The position numbers and the translations under genes are program-made. From assembly GCF_030389965.1 (NCBI RefSeq), contig NZ_CP128399.1, forward strand, positions 62,001 to 126,000: 64,000 nt of DNA. Direction: 5' to 3'. The stretch is from Candidatus Chlorohelix allophototropha (GTDB lineage: Bacteria; Chloroflexota; Chloroflexia; Chloroheliales; Chloroheliaceae). Under the pieces are notes generated by a model that did no database searches, was not told the DNA's origin, and saw only the letters and a list, made by a program, of their open reading frames with translations. Positions 44,092-52,503 of this stretch are shown here, piece by piece (positions within the stretch are counted from its first letter, which is position 1; every line of letters begins with the position of its first letter).

Positions 44092-45279
44092 ATGGCAGCA
44101 GGATTTGTTGGTCGTGCCTTTGGAGAACTTCGGCGCGCCTCGCTTTTCGACAAAATTTTGATAGTATTTTATGTATTTGTACCACTCGCTTTTGTAGCAC
44201 GCTTTGCCGACTTGTCCCCTTTCGCCACTTTCTTCATCTCTGCTTTGGCAATCGTGCCACTTGCCAAGCTACTGGGAGAGGCTACCGAATCAATTGCCTC
44301 CAAAATAGGCGCAACTCTGGGTGGTTTACTCAATGCTACTTTTGGAAACGCGGTGGAATTAATTATTTCCATTATTGCGCTTTCAAAGGGCATACCGGAG
44401 GTTGTAAAGGCTTCGATTACAGGTTCAATCATCGGTAACATACTATTTGTATTAGGCTTGTCGATGTTTTTAGGGGGACTAGGTTACAAAAGCCAACGCT
44501 TTAACCGCTATATTGCCAGTTCTTCGGCTAGCCAAATGACCCTAGCCTGTATTGCGCTAATCGTGCCTTCAGTATTTGTAGCCACTTCGGGGCAAACTGC
44601 TAATCTGCCTTCACTGGTTGAAAACCTAAGCTTGCTGGTGTCGGTTATTTTACTCGTATCCTATGCTGCGCAACTTTTCTTTACCTTACGTACTCACAGC
44701 AAAGAAACTGCCGATGAAGAATTGCCGGAGGGTTTGCAGGAATATGAAAATGAGCTAGCTAAAGCCGATGAGGTTATACATGGTTCAGCGTGGGGTGTGC
44801 GCCGTTCGTTGATTACACTGGTGTTAGCTACCGTCATTATTGGGTTGGTATCCGAAACGCTGGTGGGGAGTATAGAGCCACTAACCAAAGAACTAGGCTG
44901 GACAGAGCTATTTGTGGGGGTAATTCTGGTGGCGATTATCGGTAATGCTGCCGAACACCTTACTGCCGTTACAGTAGCGATGAAGAATAAGATGACGCTG
45001 GCGTTAAGTATCTCAATCGGTAGCGCGGCGCAGATTGCTCTTTTTGTAGCTCCGGTACTGGTGTTTGTAGGCTTTTTTATGGGCGGCAATAGCCAACTTG
45101 ATCTTTATTTCGGAGAGTTTGAGTTGATCGCGATTGTAGTCTCGGTGGTAATTATGAATCTGGTTACACAGGATAACGAAAGTAACTGGTTTGAAGGCGT
45201 ACAATTGCTGGCGGCATATGCCATTCTGGGAATCGCCTTTTATCTGCACCCGCCTGTTGTTTTCCCAACCCTGAAATAG
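44092..45279 (+). CDS. Ca2+/H+ antiporter, CaCA superfamily (CAX)
   Basis: 395 residues from the ATG at 44092 (GGAG at 44083-44086; a GTG at 44086 overlaps that site). About eleven membrane helices. The two alpha-repeats are seen: G-N-A-V-E-L-I-I-S-I-I-A-L (N-A-x-E) in the first half and G-N-A-A-E-H-L-T-A-V in the second, both with the conserved acidic residue. Exchanges Ca2+ for protons across the membrane. The acidic linker at about 205-235 is typical. It follows the S41 protease gene and probably shares its promoter. Confidence 0.93.
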   Translation: MAAGFVGRAFGELRRASLFDKILIVFYVFVPLAFVARFADLSPFATFFISALAIVPLAKLLGEATESIASKIGATLGGLLNATFGNAVELIISIIALSKGIPEVVKASITGSIIGNILFVLGLSMFLGGLGYKSQRFNRYIASSSASQMTLACIALIVPSVFVATSGQTANLPSLVENLSLLVSVILLVSYAAQLFFTLRTHSKETADEELPEGLQEYENELAKADEVIHGSAWGVRRSLITLVLATVIIGLVSETLVGSIEPLTKELGWTELFVGVILVAIIGNAAEHLTAVTVAMKNKMTLALSISIGSAAQIALFVAPVLVFVGFFMGGNSQLDLYFGEFELIAIVVSVVIMNLVTQDNESNWFEGVQLLAAYAILGIAFYLHPPVVFPTLK

Positions 45280-45442
45280 GCATTGCCTATTAAGAATCCT
45301 TGTCAAATTTTACTTGAAAAGGGTTATTGTCGGGTCTTGCATATTAGGTGATAATTTGACATAATTATATTATAAATATCTAGAAATCTTATAAATCCTG
45401 CTAAGTTAAGGACTGAATACTTGATTAAAGGGAGGCTGACGG

Positions 45443-45802
45443 ATGGCGGCGTTACGCGACGTGTTAAACAAGTTTAAAGCGGTAAAAGACGTAGAGATGG
45501 CGGCAATAGTCAGCTTGGATGGCATGCAGTTGGACAGCTTTAGCAAGGGTAATTTGGATGTCGATTCCATCTGTGCCATCGCTACTACCGGTTTACAAAT
45601 GAGTGTGGCGCTCGGTCATGAAACGGAACGTGGCGATGCCAAACAGACTGTACTGGAGTATTCGGGCGGTGCAATAGTGCTAGAGCCTTTGACTGAAGAA
45701 ACTATGATGCTGGTGGTCTCTAGCGATCCCAATAGCATTGGCAAGATACGATATTTAGGTAAAAAATACCGTCAATTATTAATCGATGCCCTAGGTGAAT
45801 AA
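45443..45802 (+). CDS. Roadblock/LC7-domain protein (MglB-like)
   Basis: 119 residues, one Roadblock domain (V-E-M-A-A-I-V-S-L-D-G-M-Q-L, then A-T-T-G-L-Q-M-S and L-E-P-L-T-E-E-T-M-M-L-V-V). GGGAGG precedes the ATG. It is the first gene of a four-gene cluster ending in DUF4388, with the MglA-like GTPase third. A second Roadblock protein follows. MglB dimers act as GAP for MglA; which of the two Roadblock proteins does so here cannot be told from sequence. Confidence 0.92.
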   Translation: MAALRDVLNKFKAVKDVEMAAIVSLDGMQLDSFSKGNLDVDSICAIATTGLQMSVALGHETERGDAKQTVLEYSGGAIVLEPLTEETMMLVVSSDPNSIGKIRYLGKKYRQLLIDALGE

Positions 45803-46020
45803 ATTAATTGACTATTGGTTTTACAAATACTATATTGTATAATCAACTCTGAAGCTCCGGGTGCTTTTTTACGCCTTGGTAAAGCACGCCTTAAATTATC
45901 CTTATAGTATTATTCAGCTATTACCAACCTGACAAGCCTATTAGGATAGTTTGGTCCTAAAATTGCCGCAAGCTGTAGCACAACTCCCGCCTGGCATAAC
46001 GGGAATTGACAGGAGAAATT

Positions 46021-46515
46021 ATGGATCCTCAACTAACTAGCATAATAGTTTCTCAGACTGAAACCTCCAATATTGAGGAATGCCTTGAGCGTCTTGTGGC
46101 TGAAACTGGAGCGAACTATTCGATGTTGCTCGACAAGAGCGGGCAAGTTATCGCTTCTCAAGGTGATACCGATCGCCAAGATATAACGGCGTTAGGCGCG
46201 TTGTTAGCAGGTACATTTGCCAGCAGCCGGGAAGTAGCGCGTTTATTAAAAGAAAAAGACTTTAGGGTATTATTCCAGCAGGGCGTTCGTGAGAATATTT
46301 TTACCGAACTGATTCAGGAACAATGGATGCTGGTAGTTATGTTTGATAAGCGCACCCATATAGGTTTGGTAAAAGTGTTAAGCAAACGTGCCACTGATGA
46401 GCTTGGGGCTGTTTTGGAAAGAGTAAAGGTTGAGAGCCGCGCAAAAGATGCTGTAATTAGCACCAGTTTCCGCACCAGCGTGGAAGATACAATTGATCTA
46501 CTCTTTAAGGACTAA
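46021..46515 (+). CDS. Roadblock/LC7-domain protein, longer paralogue
   Basis: 164 residues from the ATG at 46021 with AGGAG eight bases before; a TTG at 46006 overlaps less well. A single Roadblock domain sits at about 15-110 (E-T-G-A-N-Y-S-M-L-L-D-K-S-G-Q-V-I-A-S-Q, then F-A-S-S-R-E-V-A-R), and the C-terminal ~45 residues are a charged helix. Directly upstream (23 bases) of the MglA-like GTPase, the usual position of MglB in other bacteria, so it is the stronger candidate for the GTPase partner. Confidence 0.9.
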   Translation: MDPQLTSIIVSQTETSNIEECLERLVAETGANYSMLLDKSGQVIASQGDTDRQDITALGALLAGTFASSREVARLLKEKDFRVLFQQGVRENIFTELIQEQWMLVVMFDKRTHIGLVKVLSKRATDELGAVLERVKVESRAKDAVISTSFRTSVEDTIDLLFKD

Positions 46516-46538
46516 TTTATACTTGCGGTGAATAAAAA

Positions 46539-47117
46539 ATGGCTCTGATAAATGTTGCGGCTCGCGAAATACACTGCAAAATTGTTTATTACGGACCCGG
46601 CTTATGCGGCAAAACTACAAATTTAAAGTATATCCATTCTGCGGTACCCGGTCATGCCAAAGGTGATTTGCTTTCGATTGCTACCGAAACCGAGCGCACC
46701 TTGTTTTTTGACTTTCTTCCGCTAGATTTGGGTCAGGTTCACGGATTCCAAACCCGCTTCCACTTATATACTGTCCCGGGTCAGGTGCTGTATGAGCGAA
46801 CTCGCGTGGCGGTGTTGAACGGGGCGGATGGGGTAGTTTTTGTAGCAGACAGTCAGCAAAACAAGTTACGCGAGAATATTCAAAGCTTACAGGAATTAGC
46901 CCGAAATATTCAAGCGCAGGGTAAGAAGTTTCTAGAATTTCCACTGGTATTGCAATATAATAAGCGCGATATGCCCAACGCCGTACCGGTTGAAATCTTG
47001 GATCATTATCTAAATTCTTCCATAAAAGTCCCGCGCTTTGAGGCGATTGCCAGCAAGGGCGATGGAGTTTTTGATACTCTTAAGTCAATCAGTAAACTGG
47101 TTATTAGTAAGTTATAA
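46539..47117 (+). CDS. mglA: MglA-like Ras-family GTPase
   Basis: 192 residues. G1 loop G-P-G-L-C-G-K-T-T at about 20-28; the switch region F-D-F-L-P-L-D-L-G; G3 written T-V-P-G-Q instead of D-x-x-G, the mark of MglA-type GTPases; G4 N-K-R-D. In Myxococcus and Thermus MglA sets cell polarity and drives pili or gliding machines. It lies between a Roadblock protein (23 bases upstream) and a DUF4388 protein (99 bases downstream), the conserved module order. Confidence 0.95.
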   Translation: MALINVAAREIHCKIVYYGPGLCGKTTNLKYIHSAVPGHAKGDLLSIATETERTLFFDFLPLDLGQVHGFQTRFHLYTVPGQVLYERTRVAVLNGADGVVFVADSQQNKLRENIQSLQELARNIQAQGKKFLEFPLVLQYNKRDMPNAVPVEILDHYLNSSIKVPRFEAIASKGDGVFDTLKSISKLVISKL

Positions 47118-47216
47118 TTAAGAACAGGGATTAAAGATAGCAGCCATAACAAACTTGTATAGTTTGGTTGCCCTAATCCTCCGGACACAATCTACAGCTA
47201 ACGTGAAGGAAACAGC

Positions 47217-48026
47217 ATGGCTCTGGAAGGTTCGCTACGCGAATTTCCAGTAACAGACATTATTCAGATGGTAAGCCTGACTAAGCAGACAGGTGCCGCT
47301 GAAATTAAAGCCGCCTATCGCGGGCAACCCACGGTGGGTCGTATTTATTTTAGAGGCGGGAACGTAGTGTTCGCCGAACTCGATAATTTGCCTACCATGG
47401 AAGCCCTTCTTTCTTTTTTCTCAATTGACGACGGCGAATTCACATTTATTACCGGTGAGCCTGCTCCTCGCGAAGAAATCCATAGTAGCAGCGAGATGAT
47501 TATGATGCAGGGCATCAATCGCTCTGATGAGGTCAAACTCATTCGGGAAGTATTGCCCAGTGATGACATTGTGCCACGCCTTGCTGATAACCCTCAAACC
47601 GTGAATGGTGGTAGCATAAACCTGCGCCCTGAAGAGTGGAAGTTACTTACCCTTATCAATGGTCAAGATGATATTGCCACTATTTCCCGCAAAGGTAATA
47701 TCAGCCTGCATAATACCGAGAAAGTAATTGTGCATCTGCTGCAACTTGGTCTGGTGGAGAAACAGCAGCGCAATGTCAAATATATCCTTTATGCAGAGTT
47801 AAGCGAACTAGCTATTGGTGTGCTTGGCACTACCGCTAAAAACCTGATAGATCAATCCTACCAGCGTGCGCATATTTATATCGAAACCGATATAACGCCG
47901 GATCAGGCTTATGAGGTGGTGGTTAACTTTCAAAAACTTTCACGCTTGCTGGTAGGTCCAAAAAAATCTGATATGCTGGCAGATCAAATGCGCGACCGTG
48001 TTAATAAGCTTTTCAACATCAGGTAA
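47217..48026 (+). CDS. DUF4388 (PATAN-like) protein
   Basis: 269 residues. The N-terminal ~90 residues are DUF4388: L-E-G-S-L-R-E-F-P-V-T-D-I-I-Q-M, then T-G-A-A-E-I-K and V-G-R-I-Y-F-R-G-G-N-V-V-F-A-E. The middle (about 140-180) has a winged-helix look (L-L-T-L-I-N-G-Q-D-D-I-A-T-I-S-R). The C-terminal ~70 residues are a helical domain. DUF4388 proteins accompany MglA modules and two-component relays as adaptors. The lipoprotein gene begins 52 bases later. Confidence 0.88.
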   Translation: MALEGSLREFPVTDIIQMVSLTKQTGAAEIKAAYRGQPTVGRIYFRGGNVVFAELDNLPTMEALLSFFSIDDGEFTFITGEPAPREEIHSSSEMIMMQGINRSDEVKLIREVLPSDDIVPRLADNPQTVNGGSINLRPEEWKLLTLINGQDDIATISRKGNISLHNTEKVIVHLLQLGLVEKQQRNVKYILYAELSELAIGVLGTTAKNLIDQSYQRAHIYIETDITPDQAYEVVVNFQKLSRLLVGPKKSDMLADQMRDRVNKLFNIR

Positions 48027-48078
48027 TAGCTGTTATAAATCTCTACGGTGGCTTTTGATTAGAGGGTTGACGAGGCAG

Positions 48079-49107
48079 ATGTATATGAAACATAAAAAGC
48101 GGTTACCTTACATCATTGCTATGTTGATGGTTCTGGTGATGGGGTTAGCTGCATGTGGCGAACTAACGCCCAGCGGGAATACGACCGGTTTTTTGTTGAA
48201 TGAAGTATATTCCGGTTCTGCGGCAGGCGGCTTGCAATGGGTGGAAATTCTCGCGAATGCTTCAGGTAAGGATGGAGAAAATAGCCTAGACCTCACCGGC
48301 TTGACCCTTAGAACTGCTAAAGGCTCGCTGGATTTGAGTAAACAAAAGGCAACCGCGCTAATCCCCACAAAATCAGACTTACTAGAGGTAGGACAAGGAA
48401 AACCAGTTCCGGGCGGCGCTTACCTATTGGTGGTATCAAGCGTTTCGAACTTCAAAGCCGCCTTTCCCTCTTCTAAAGCTGTACCCTTTGATGGTTCAAG
48501 TGTTCTGGGTGATCTTGACCCCAAAGATGATGCCATTACTTTGTTGCAGGGAGGTCAGTTGCTTGATCAAGTCGGGTGGGGTAACCCTTCGCAAAGCTTA
48601 TTGAATAAAATTGGCGTTTCCGGTTCGGTAAATCTTTCGCTTTCTTCTATTGGGGGTGATAATCCCAAAAGTCTAGGGAGAACTCCACCGACCGGCGCGC
48701 GCGATGTAAATAAACCGGGTATCTTTACCATTCACGAATCGGTTTCGCCGGGCGGCGCAGTGCCACAACCTCGTGAAAAATATAATTTCTTGCTGAATGA
48801 AGCTACCAATGTTATTACTATCGTTGGCGGTTTGATACTTTTTCTGGTATTCGTGATGATAGCGGTAATTGCCCGCCGCTTTGAGACTTTGGCTCAACAA
48901 CGCACCTACTGGCAGTTGTTGTTGCTAGCCCCAATCGGAATTATGGTTTATAACGTTGTTACAATTCTAGCTTTCATTTCCAGAGGCAGTTTAAACGATC
49001 AAGATCGCTGGATTGGTTTTACCTCGTTATTCATCTCCGGTATAGCCTGTGCTGCGGTTATCAATGTATTTCGCAATATTGCCAAAGATATACTGGCGGC
49101 TGAGTAA
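48079..49107 (+). CDS. Lipoprotein with lamin-tail domain and membrane helices
   Basis: 342 residues from ATG 48079; an ATG at 48085 is equally possible and has better spacing to GAGG at 48072-48075. A lipobox ending L-A-A-C-G closes the signal peptide. Residues about 30-180 form an LTD-like domain (F-L-L-N-E-V-Y, W-V-E-I-L-A-N, L-D-L-T-G-L-T-L, G-G-A-Y-L-L-V-V, D-D-A-I-T-L-L). LTD domains are found in nuclear lamins and in many bacterial secreted proteins. Three membrane helices follow (about 245-340). The LTD domain is thus outside, tethered twice: by lipid and by helices. Upstream spacing suggests cotranscription with the MglA cluster. Confidence 0.82.
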   Translation: MYMKHKKRLPYIIAMLMVLVMGLAACGELTPSGNTTGFLLNEVYSGSAAGGLQWVEILANASGKDGENSLDLTGLTLRTAKGSLDLSKQKATALIPTKSDLLEVGQGKPVPGGAYLLVVSSVSNFKAAFPSSKAVPFDGSSVLGDLDPKDDAITLLQGGQLLDQVGWGNPSQSLLNKIGVSGSVNLSLSSIGGDNPKSLGRTPPTGARDVNKPGIFTIHESVSPGGAVPQPREKYNFLLNEATNVITIVGGLILFLVFVMIAVIARRFETLAQQRTYWQLLLLAPIGIMVYNVVTILAFISRGSLNDQDRWIGFTSLFISGIACAAVINVFRNIAKDILAAE

Positions 49108-49122
49108 AGGGAGGCATAGGCG

Positions 49123-49491
49123 ATGACCGTATTCGGCAATGTTATAGAGTTATTCCAGCAACAACAACTCCAGGCTTTACTGCTGGATATAGGCTTTATT
49201 ATATTGGCTCTGGCGCTCTTCTGGTTTGCTCGTATTCTGGGAGAATTGTTAGAAATTATCCAAAAACCCCCGGTAGAAGGACTTACTCGCATTGCGGGTT
49301 GGTTGTTGATTTTGACTTTCTCCATACCGCACTATGTCGCGAATATTTACTTGTATCCGAACCTAACCGGAGATAGTAATATGTGGGTAGCGCTTTGGAT
49401 TTTCCGTACTATCTCAAATGTGGGTTTGCTGGTTGCCTCAATTCTGGCATTAATCCCGGTAGTCTTGTATTGGCGTTGGACTAGAGAATAG
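49123..49491 (+). CDS. Small membrane protein, unknown
   Basis: 122 residues with about three or four hydrophobic segments. ATG with AAAGGGAGG eleven bases upstream. It starts 15 bases after the lipoprotein stop and is followed by an intrinsic terminator, so it is the last gene of the MglA-cluster transcript. No family recognised. Its hydrophobic layout is similar to the C-terminal membrane portion of the upstream lipoprotein, so the two may interact (inference). Confidence 0.75.
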   Translation: MTVFGNVIELFQQQQLQALLLDIGFIILALALFWFARILGELLEIIQKPPVEGLTRIAGWLLILTFSIPHYVANIYLYPNLTGDSNMWVALWIFRTISNVGLLVASILALIPVVLYWRWTRE

Positions 49492-49519
49492 TTTTTAACC
49501 TGACTGTAATAATTTTTTA

Positions 49520-49548
49520 TTGACAAAACCCCGCTTTACCACTATTTT
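49520..49548 (+). promoter_or_regulatory. Promoter of the first dedA gene, nested in a terminator
   Basis: -35 TTGACA (49520-49525) and -10 TATTTT (49543-49548), 17-base spacer. The -10 lies within the first arm and loop of the upstream operon's terminator hairpin, and the start (about 49555) within its second arm, so this transcript would not carry the hairpin. Confidence 0.65.
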
Positions 49549-49567
49549 GGAAATAGTGGTTTTTTTA
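49537..49567 (+). terminator. Terminator of the MglA-cluster operon
   Basis: ACCACTATTT (about 49538-49547) pairs with AAATAGTGGT (49551-49560) around a TGG loop, followed by T6. It lies about 45 bases after the stop of the small membrane gene. Confidence 0.8.
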
Positions 49568-49588
49568 CTATTTATCGGAGGATTAATT

Positions 49589-50269
49589 GTGTTAAAGGGT
49601 CTTGAAAACTGGCTGATCGACTTCCTGACAACTTTTTACCATAGTGTTGGCTGGTGGGGCGTAATAGCGATGATGGCAATTGAAAGCATGATGATTCCGC
49701 TACCCAGCGAAATTATTATGCCGCTGGCAGGGTGGTTGCTGGTGACCAATATTGCCGGTGATACTCCCGTGTGGCTGCAACTGGTCTGGGCTGGTGTAAT
49801 CGGTGGTGTAGGCTGCACAATCGGCTCTATAATCGGCTACTATATCGGACTCTTTGGCGGCAGACCTCTGGTAGTTAAATACGGCAAGTATGTGCTGATT
49901 AACGTTGGGCATCTGGAAATTGCCGAACGATGGCTCGATCGTTGGGGCGCCCTTGCCACTTTTATTTCTCGTTTGCTACCGGTGGTACGCACATTTGTAA
50001 GTTTGCCTGCCGGTGTGGTACGCACGCATCTTGCCATATTTTTACCTTTAACCTTTATAGGTTCATTTATTTGGTCGCTGGCTTTAGCTTGGGTAGGGTT
50101 TGTGTTGGGGGCACAATTTGAGTCGGTTCGCAACTCAATCGGCTGGTTAGATTACCCCATCATTGCTGTAATTCTACTTCTAGTAGTTTGGTTTGTGTAC
50201 AATTCGCTGAAAAAGCGCAAGCAAGAACGCCTTGCTGCTTCGGTTGTAGGCGGCAAAGGCAAGGAATAA
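49589..50269 (+). CDS. DedA-family membrane protein
   Basis: 226 residues from GTG 49589, chosen because GGAGG (49577-49581) lies seven bases before it and because the protein then begins as DedA proteins do. A TTG at 49520 would add 23 residues but lacks a site and sits in the promoter. DedA signatures: E-S-M-M-I-P-L-P-S-E, then G-x-x-x-G-Y-Y-I-G and R-x-L-P-V-V-R-T-F-V-S-L-P-A-G. The family includes flippases that return C55-P or phosphatidylethanolamine across the membrane. Five or six helices. Confidence 0.9.
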   Translation: MLKGLENWLIDFLTTFYHSVGWWGVIAMMAIESMMIPLPSEIIMPLAGWLLVTNIAGDTPVWLQLVWAGVIGGVGCTIGSIIGYYIGLFGGRPLVVKYGKYVLINVGHLEIAERWLDRWGALATFISRLLPVVRTFVSLPAGVVRTHLAIFLPLTFIGSFIWSLALAWVGFVLGAQFESVRNSIGWLDYPIIAVILLLVVWFVYNSLKKRKQERLAASVVGGKGKE

Positions 50270-50331
50270 GCCTCCGCTTTCATTGAAATTTGACATATCC
50301 TTTTTGCCGCTCACCTGTCGAGAGCTTTGTT

Positions 50332-50343
50332 GTTAAGCTTAAC
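50332..50343. repeat. Perfect 12-bp palindrome between the dedA genes
   Basis: GTTAAGCTTAAC. It lies 77 bases before the second dedA start and may be a dimeric operator; no other evidence. Confidence 0.3.
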
Positions 50344-50419
50344 CATCGACTACAAGGGATGGTGAACGGTTTTTTGTGGGAAAATTTAATAAATATAACC
50401 GAGAAGGAGTTTGCGGGAT

Positions 50420-51163
50420 TTGGAACTGACAATTTTTCTTGACTATGATGTAATTGCAGCAACAGACGTTGTTGCCAAAGAAGGCGGCTTCTTCCTCGAT
50501 CCTGTTTATCTTATCAAAACCCTAGGCTTGTTCGGCATAGTGCTGATTGTTTTCGCCGAGTCGGGTTTGCTGTTCGGCTTTTTCTTTCCGGGTGACAGTT
50601 TGCTCTTTACTGCCGGGTTTTTTGCTTCTCAGGGTTGGTTTGATATCTGGTTACTGGTTCCCCTATGTTTTATTGCCGCTGTTTTGGGCGATAGTGTAGG
50701 TTACTGGACAGGCAGCAAGTTTGGTCCGAAGTTATTTAACAAGGAAGATTCATTTTTCTTCCATAAGGATCATATTATTCGCGCTCAAAAATTTTACGAT
50801 AAATACGGTGGCAAAACAGTTCTGCTGGCGCGTTTCGTGCCGATTGTGCGCACCTTCGCGCCGATTGTAGCGGGCATGGGCAAAATGCGCTATGCCACAT
50901 TTCTAGCTTACAATGTGGTGGGCGCTTTCGTATTTGCAGTTTGTATCACTCTCGCTGGCTATTTCTTGGGTCAGGTGATACCGGATATAGATAAATTCCT
51001 GTTGCCAATTATTTTCTTGATTATTTTAGTTTCAGTTGCGCCGGGGATATACCATATTTTCAAGGAAAAAGATAACCGGATGCGCTTTACGAATAGCCTC
51101 AAGAAGTTGCTCAAACGTGATGGTAAGGTGGAATCTGCCGCTCAACTTAATAAAAAAGACTAA
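50420..51163 (+). CDS. DedA-family membrane protein, second copy
   Basis: 247 residues from TTG 50420, ten bases after AAGGAG; a TTG at 50411 in the same frame is almost on top of that site. It has E-S-G-L-L-F-G-F-F-F-P-G-D-S, the other common DedA form of the E-x-x-x-P-x-P-x-E loop, G-D-S-V-G-Y-W-T-G, and R-F-V-P-I-V-R-T-F-A-P-I-V-A-G. The C-terminus is basic. It is a distant paralogue of the upstream DedA protein, not a tandem duplicate. A terminator follows. Confidence 0.9.
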   Translation: MELTIFLDYDVIAATDVVAKEGGFFLDPVYLIKTLGLFGIVLIVFAESGLLFGFFFPGDSLLFTAGFFASQGWFDIWLLVPLCFIAAVLGDSVGYWTGSKFGPKLFNKEDSFFFHKDHIIRAQKFYDKYGGKTVLLARFVPIVRTFAPIVAGMGKMRYATFLAYNVVGAFVFAVCITLAGYFLGQVIPDIDKFLLPIIFLIILVSVAPGIYHIFKEKDNRMRFTNSLKKLLKRDGKVESAAQLNKKD

Positions 51164-51195
51164 AATCGCGGTTAATTTATGGCTAGTACCGGAGT

Positions 51196-51227
51196 TTCCC
51201 CCTGCTATGCCGGAGGGGGATTTTTTA
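51196..51227 (+). terminator. Terminator of the second dedA gene
   Basis: TCCCCC pairs with GGGGGA across 12 bases (about 51198-51220) and is followed by T6. It overlaps the 3' end of the convergent larC gene. Confidence 0.85.
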
Positions 51228-52473
51228 TTTCGGCTGTGTTTTTTGCTGCTTCATAAATTTCACGGAATGGTCTCTTGGTGCGGCGTGCGATTGCCGCTAC
51301 ATCTTCGTATTCCGGCACGGCTTCTACCGCTATGCCGTTGAGAAACTTGAGCTTGAGCCGTACTTTTGAGCCTGCCACTTCCACTTCTCGGAAATTGCGC
51401 CCGGCTTTGTAACGGCGATATTGGCTTACTCGCACGCCAAAGGCGCTGGTTTCTTTCAAGATAAGCTCGGCAATACGCGCTTCATCGCTGGTATTTGCCA
51501 GCACGCCTAGCATTACACCGGGGCGGTTTTTTTTCATCTGGATAGGGCTGAAGTAAACATCTAGTGCGCCTTCTGCCAGCAATTTATCCATCAGATAACC
51601 CAAGCCTTCCGCGCTCATATCGTCAAGATTGGTTTCTAGTCCGCAAATTTCGTCATGTTCAAAAGGGTCGCTAGTAAGCGATTCCTGTGTTAACTGTATT
51701 GTTTTATGAGTCTCAGTTTCTGGCAGAGGTTCTCCTAGCCACAGGCGCAGCGCATTTAGCCAATCAAATTCGCGACTCCCGAAGCCATAGCCGATTTTTT
51801 CCAGTTGCATAGCGGGTTGGGTGAAGCGGCACAAGGTTGTTACAATTGCCGCTCCTGTAGGCGTTACCATTTCGCTGCGGGCAGGGTATTGGCTACCATT
51901 GGATAGGGTTACTTGGGGCGACAAAATAGCCCCGGCGTTTGCCAGCAATTGCAGGGTGGCAGGGGCAGGCACAGGCAGAATTCCGTGCGCCGTATTTACA
52001 AAGCCGCTACCCAGCGGTAATGCGCTGCAATAAAAATGCTCTATTTCGAAATATTCGAAGCCTAGGCACGTCCCTACAATATCCACGATAGCATCTACTG
52101 CCCCGACCTCGTGAAAATGCACCTGTTCAAGCGGTACTCCATGAACCTGCGCTTCGGCTTCTGCCAACGCCCGGAAAATGCGAGAGGCTCTATCCTTGAC
52201 TCTATCAATCAATGCGCTGTTTTCGATAATAGCGAGTATCTCGCGGAGATGGCGCTGCGTTTCCAGTTCCGGTTGCTCTAAAATTACATCTAGCTTTATC
52301 CCGCTGATGCCATGCTGCTCGACTCGATTCATTTCAAGATGGTAATTAGCTACACCGAGTTTTGCCAGTTCAGCTTTGAGGTAATCAAGCGGCATTCCGG
52401 CATGCAGCAATGCGCCGAGTGTCATGTCACCGCTTACACCGGAAAATGCGTCAAAATAAATCAGTTTGCCCAT
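51205..52473 (-). CDS. larC: Nickel pincer cofactor biosynthesis protein LarC
   Basis: LarC inserts nickel into the pyridinium pincer cofactor (NPN) of lactate racemase and related epimerases. 422 residues in one continuous frame. Signature F-D-A-F-S-G-V-S-G-D-M near the N-terminus and V-H-F-H-E-V-G-A-V-D-A-I-V-D at about 115. The C-terminal half has L-E-T-N-L-D-D-M-S. In Lactobacillus LarC1 and LarC2 are joined by frameshifting; here they are fused. larA, larB and larE are not in the window. It starts 30 bases after rlmN's stop. Confidence 0.93.
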   Translation of the reverse strand: MGKLIYFDAFSGVSGDMTLGALLHAGMPLDYLKAELAKLGVANYHLEMNRVEQHGISGIKLDVILEQPELETQRHLREILAIIENSALIDRVKDRASRIFRALAEAEAQVHGVPLEQVHFHEVGAVDAIVDIVGTCLGFEYFEIEHFYCSALPLGSGFVNTAHGILPVPAPATLQLLANAGAILSPQVTLSNGSQYPARSEMVTPTGAAIVTTLCRFTQPAMQLEKIGYGFGSREFDWLNALRLWLGEPLPETETHKTIQLTQESLTSDPFEHDEICGLETNLDDMSAEGLGYLMDKLLAEGALDVYFSPIQMKKNRPGVMLGVLANTSDEARIAELILKETSAFGVRVSQYRRYKAGRNFREVEVAGSKVRLKLKFLNGIAVEAVPEYEDVAAIARRTKRPFREIYEAAKNTAEIKNPPPA

Positions 52474-52503
52474 TGCTTATATTTTCTGAAAGTACCTTGT
52501 GGG

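Noticed and set aside
45356-45384. TTGACA upstream of the first Roadblock gene as a promoter
   Set aside because: The best -10 (TATCTA) is only 15 bases away, so it is too weak to list.
45840-45900. Hairpin TGCTTTTTTAC/GTAAAGCA between the Roadblock genes as a small RNA or tRNA remnant
   Set aside because: Imperfect, without a tRNA-like cloverleaf, promoter or T-run.
49520-49588. N-terminal extension of the first DedA protein from TTG
   Set aside because: It lacks a ribosome-binding site and the codons overlap a promoter and terminator; the GTG at 49589 is better supported.
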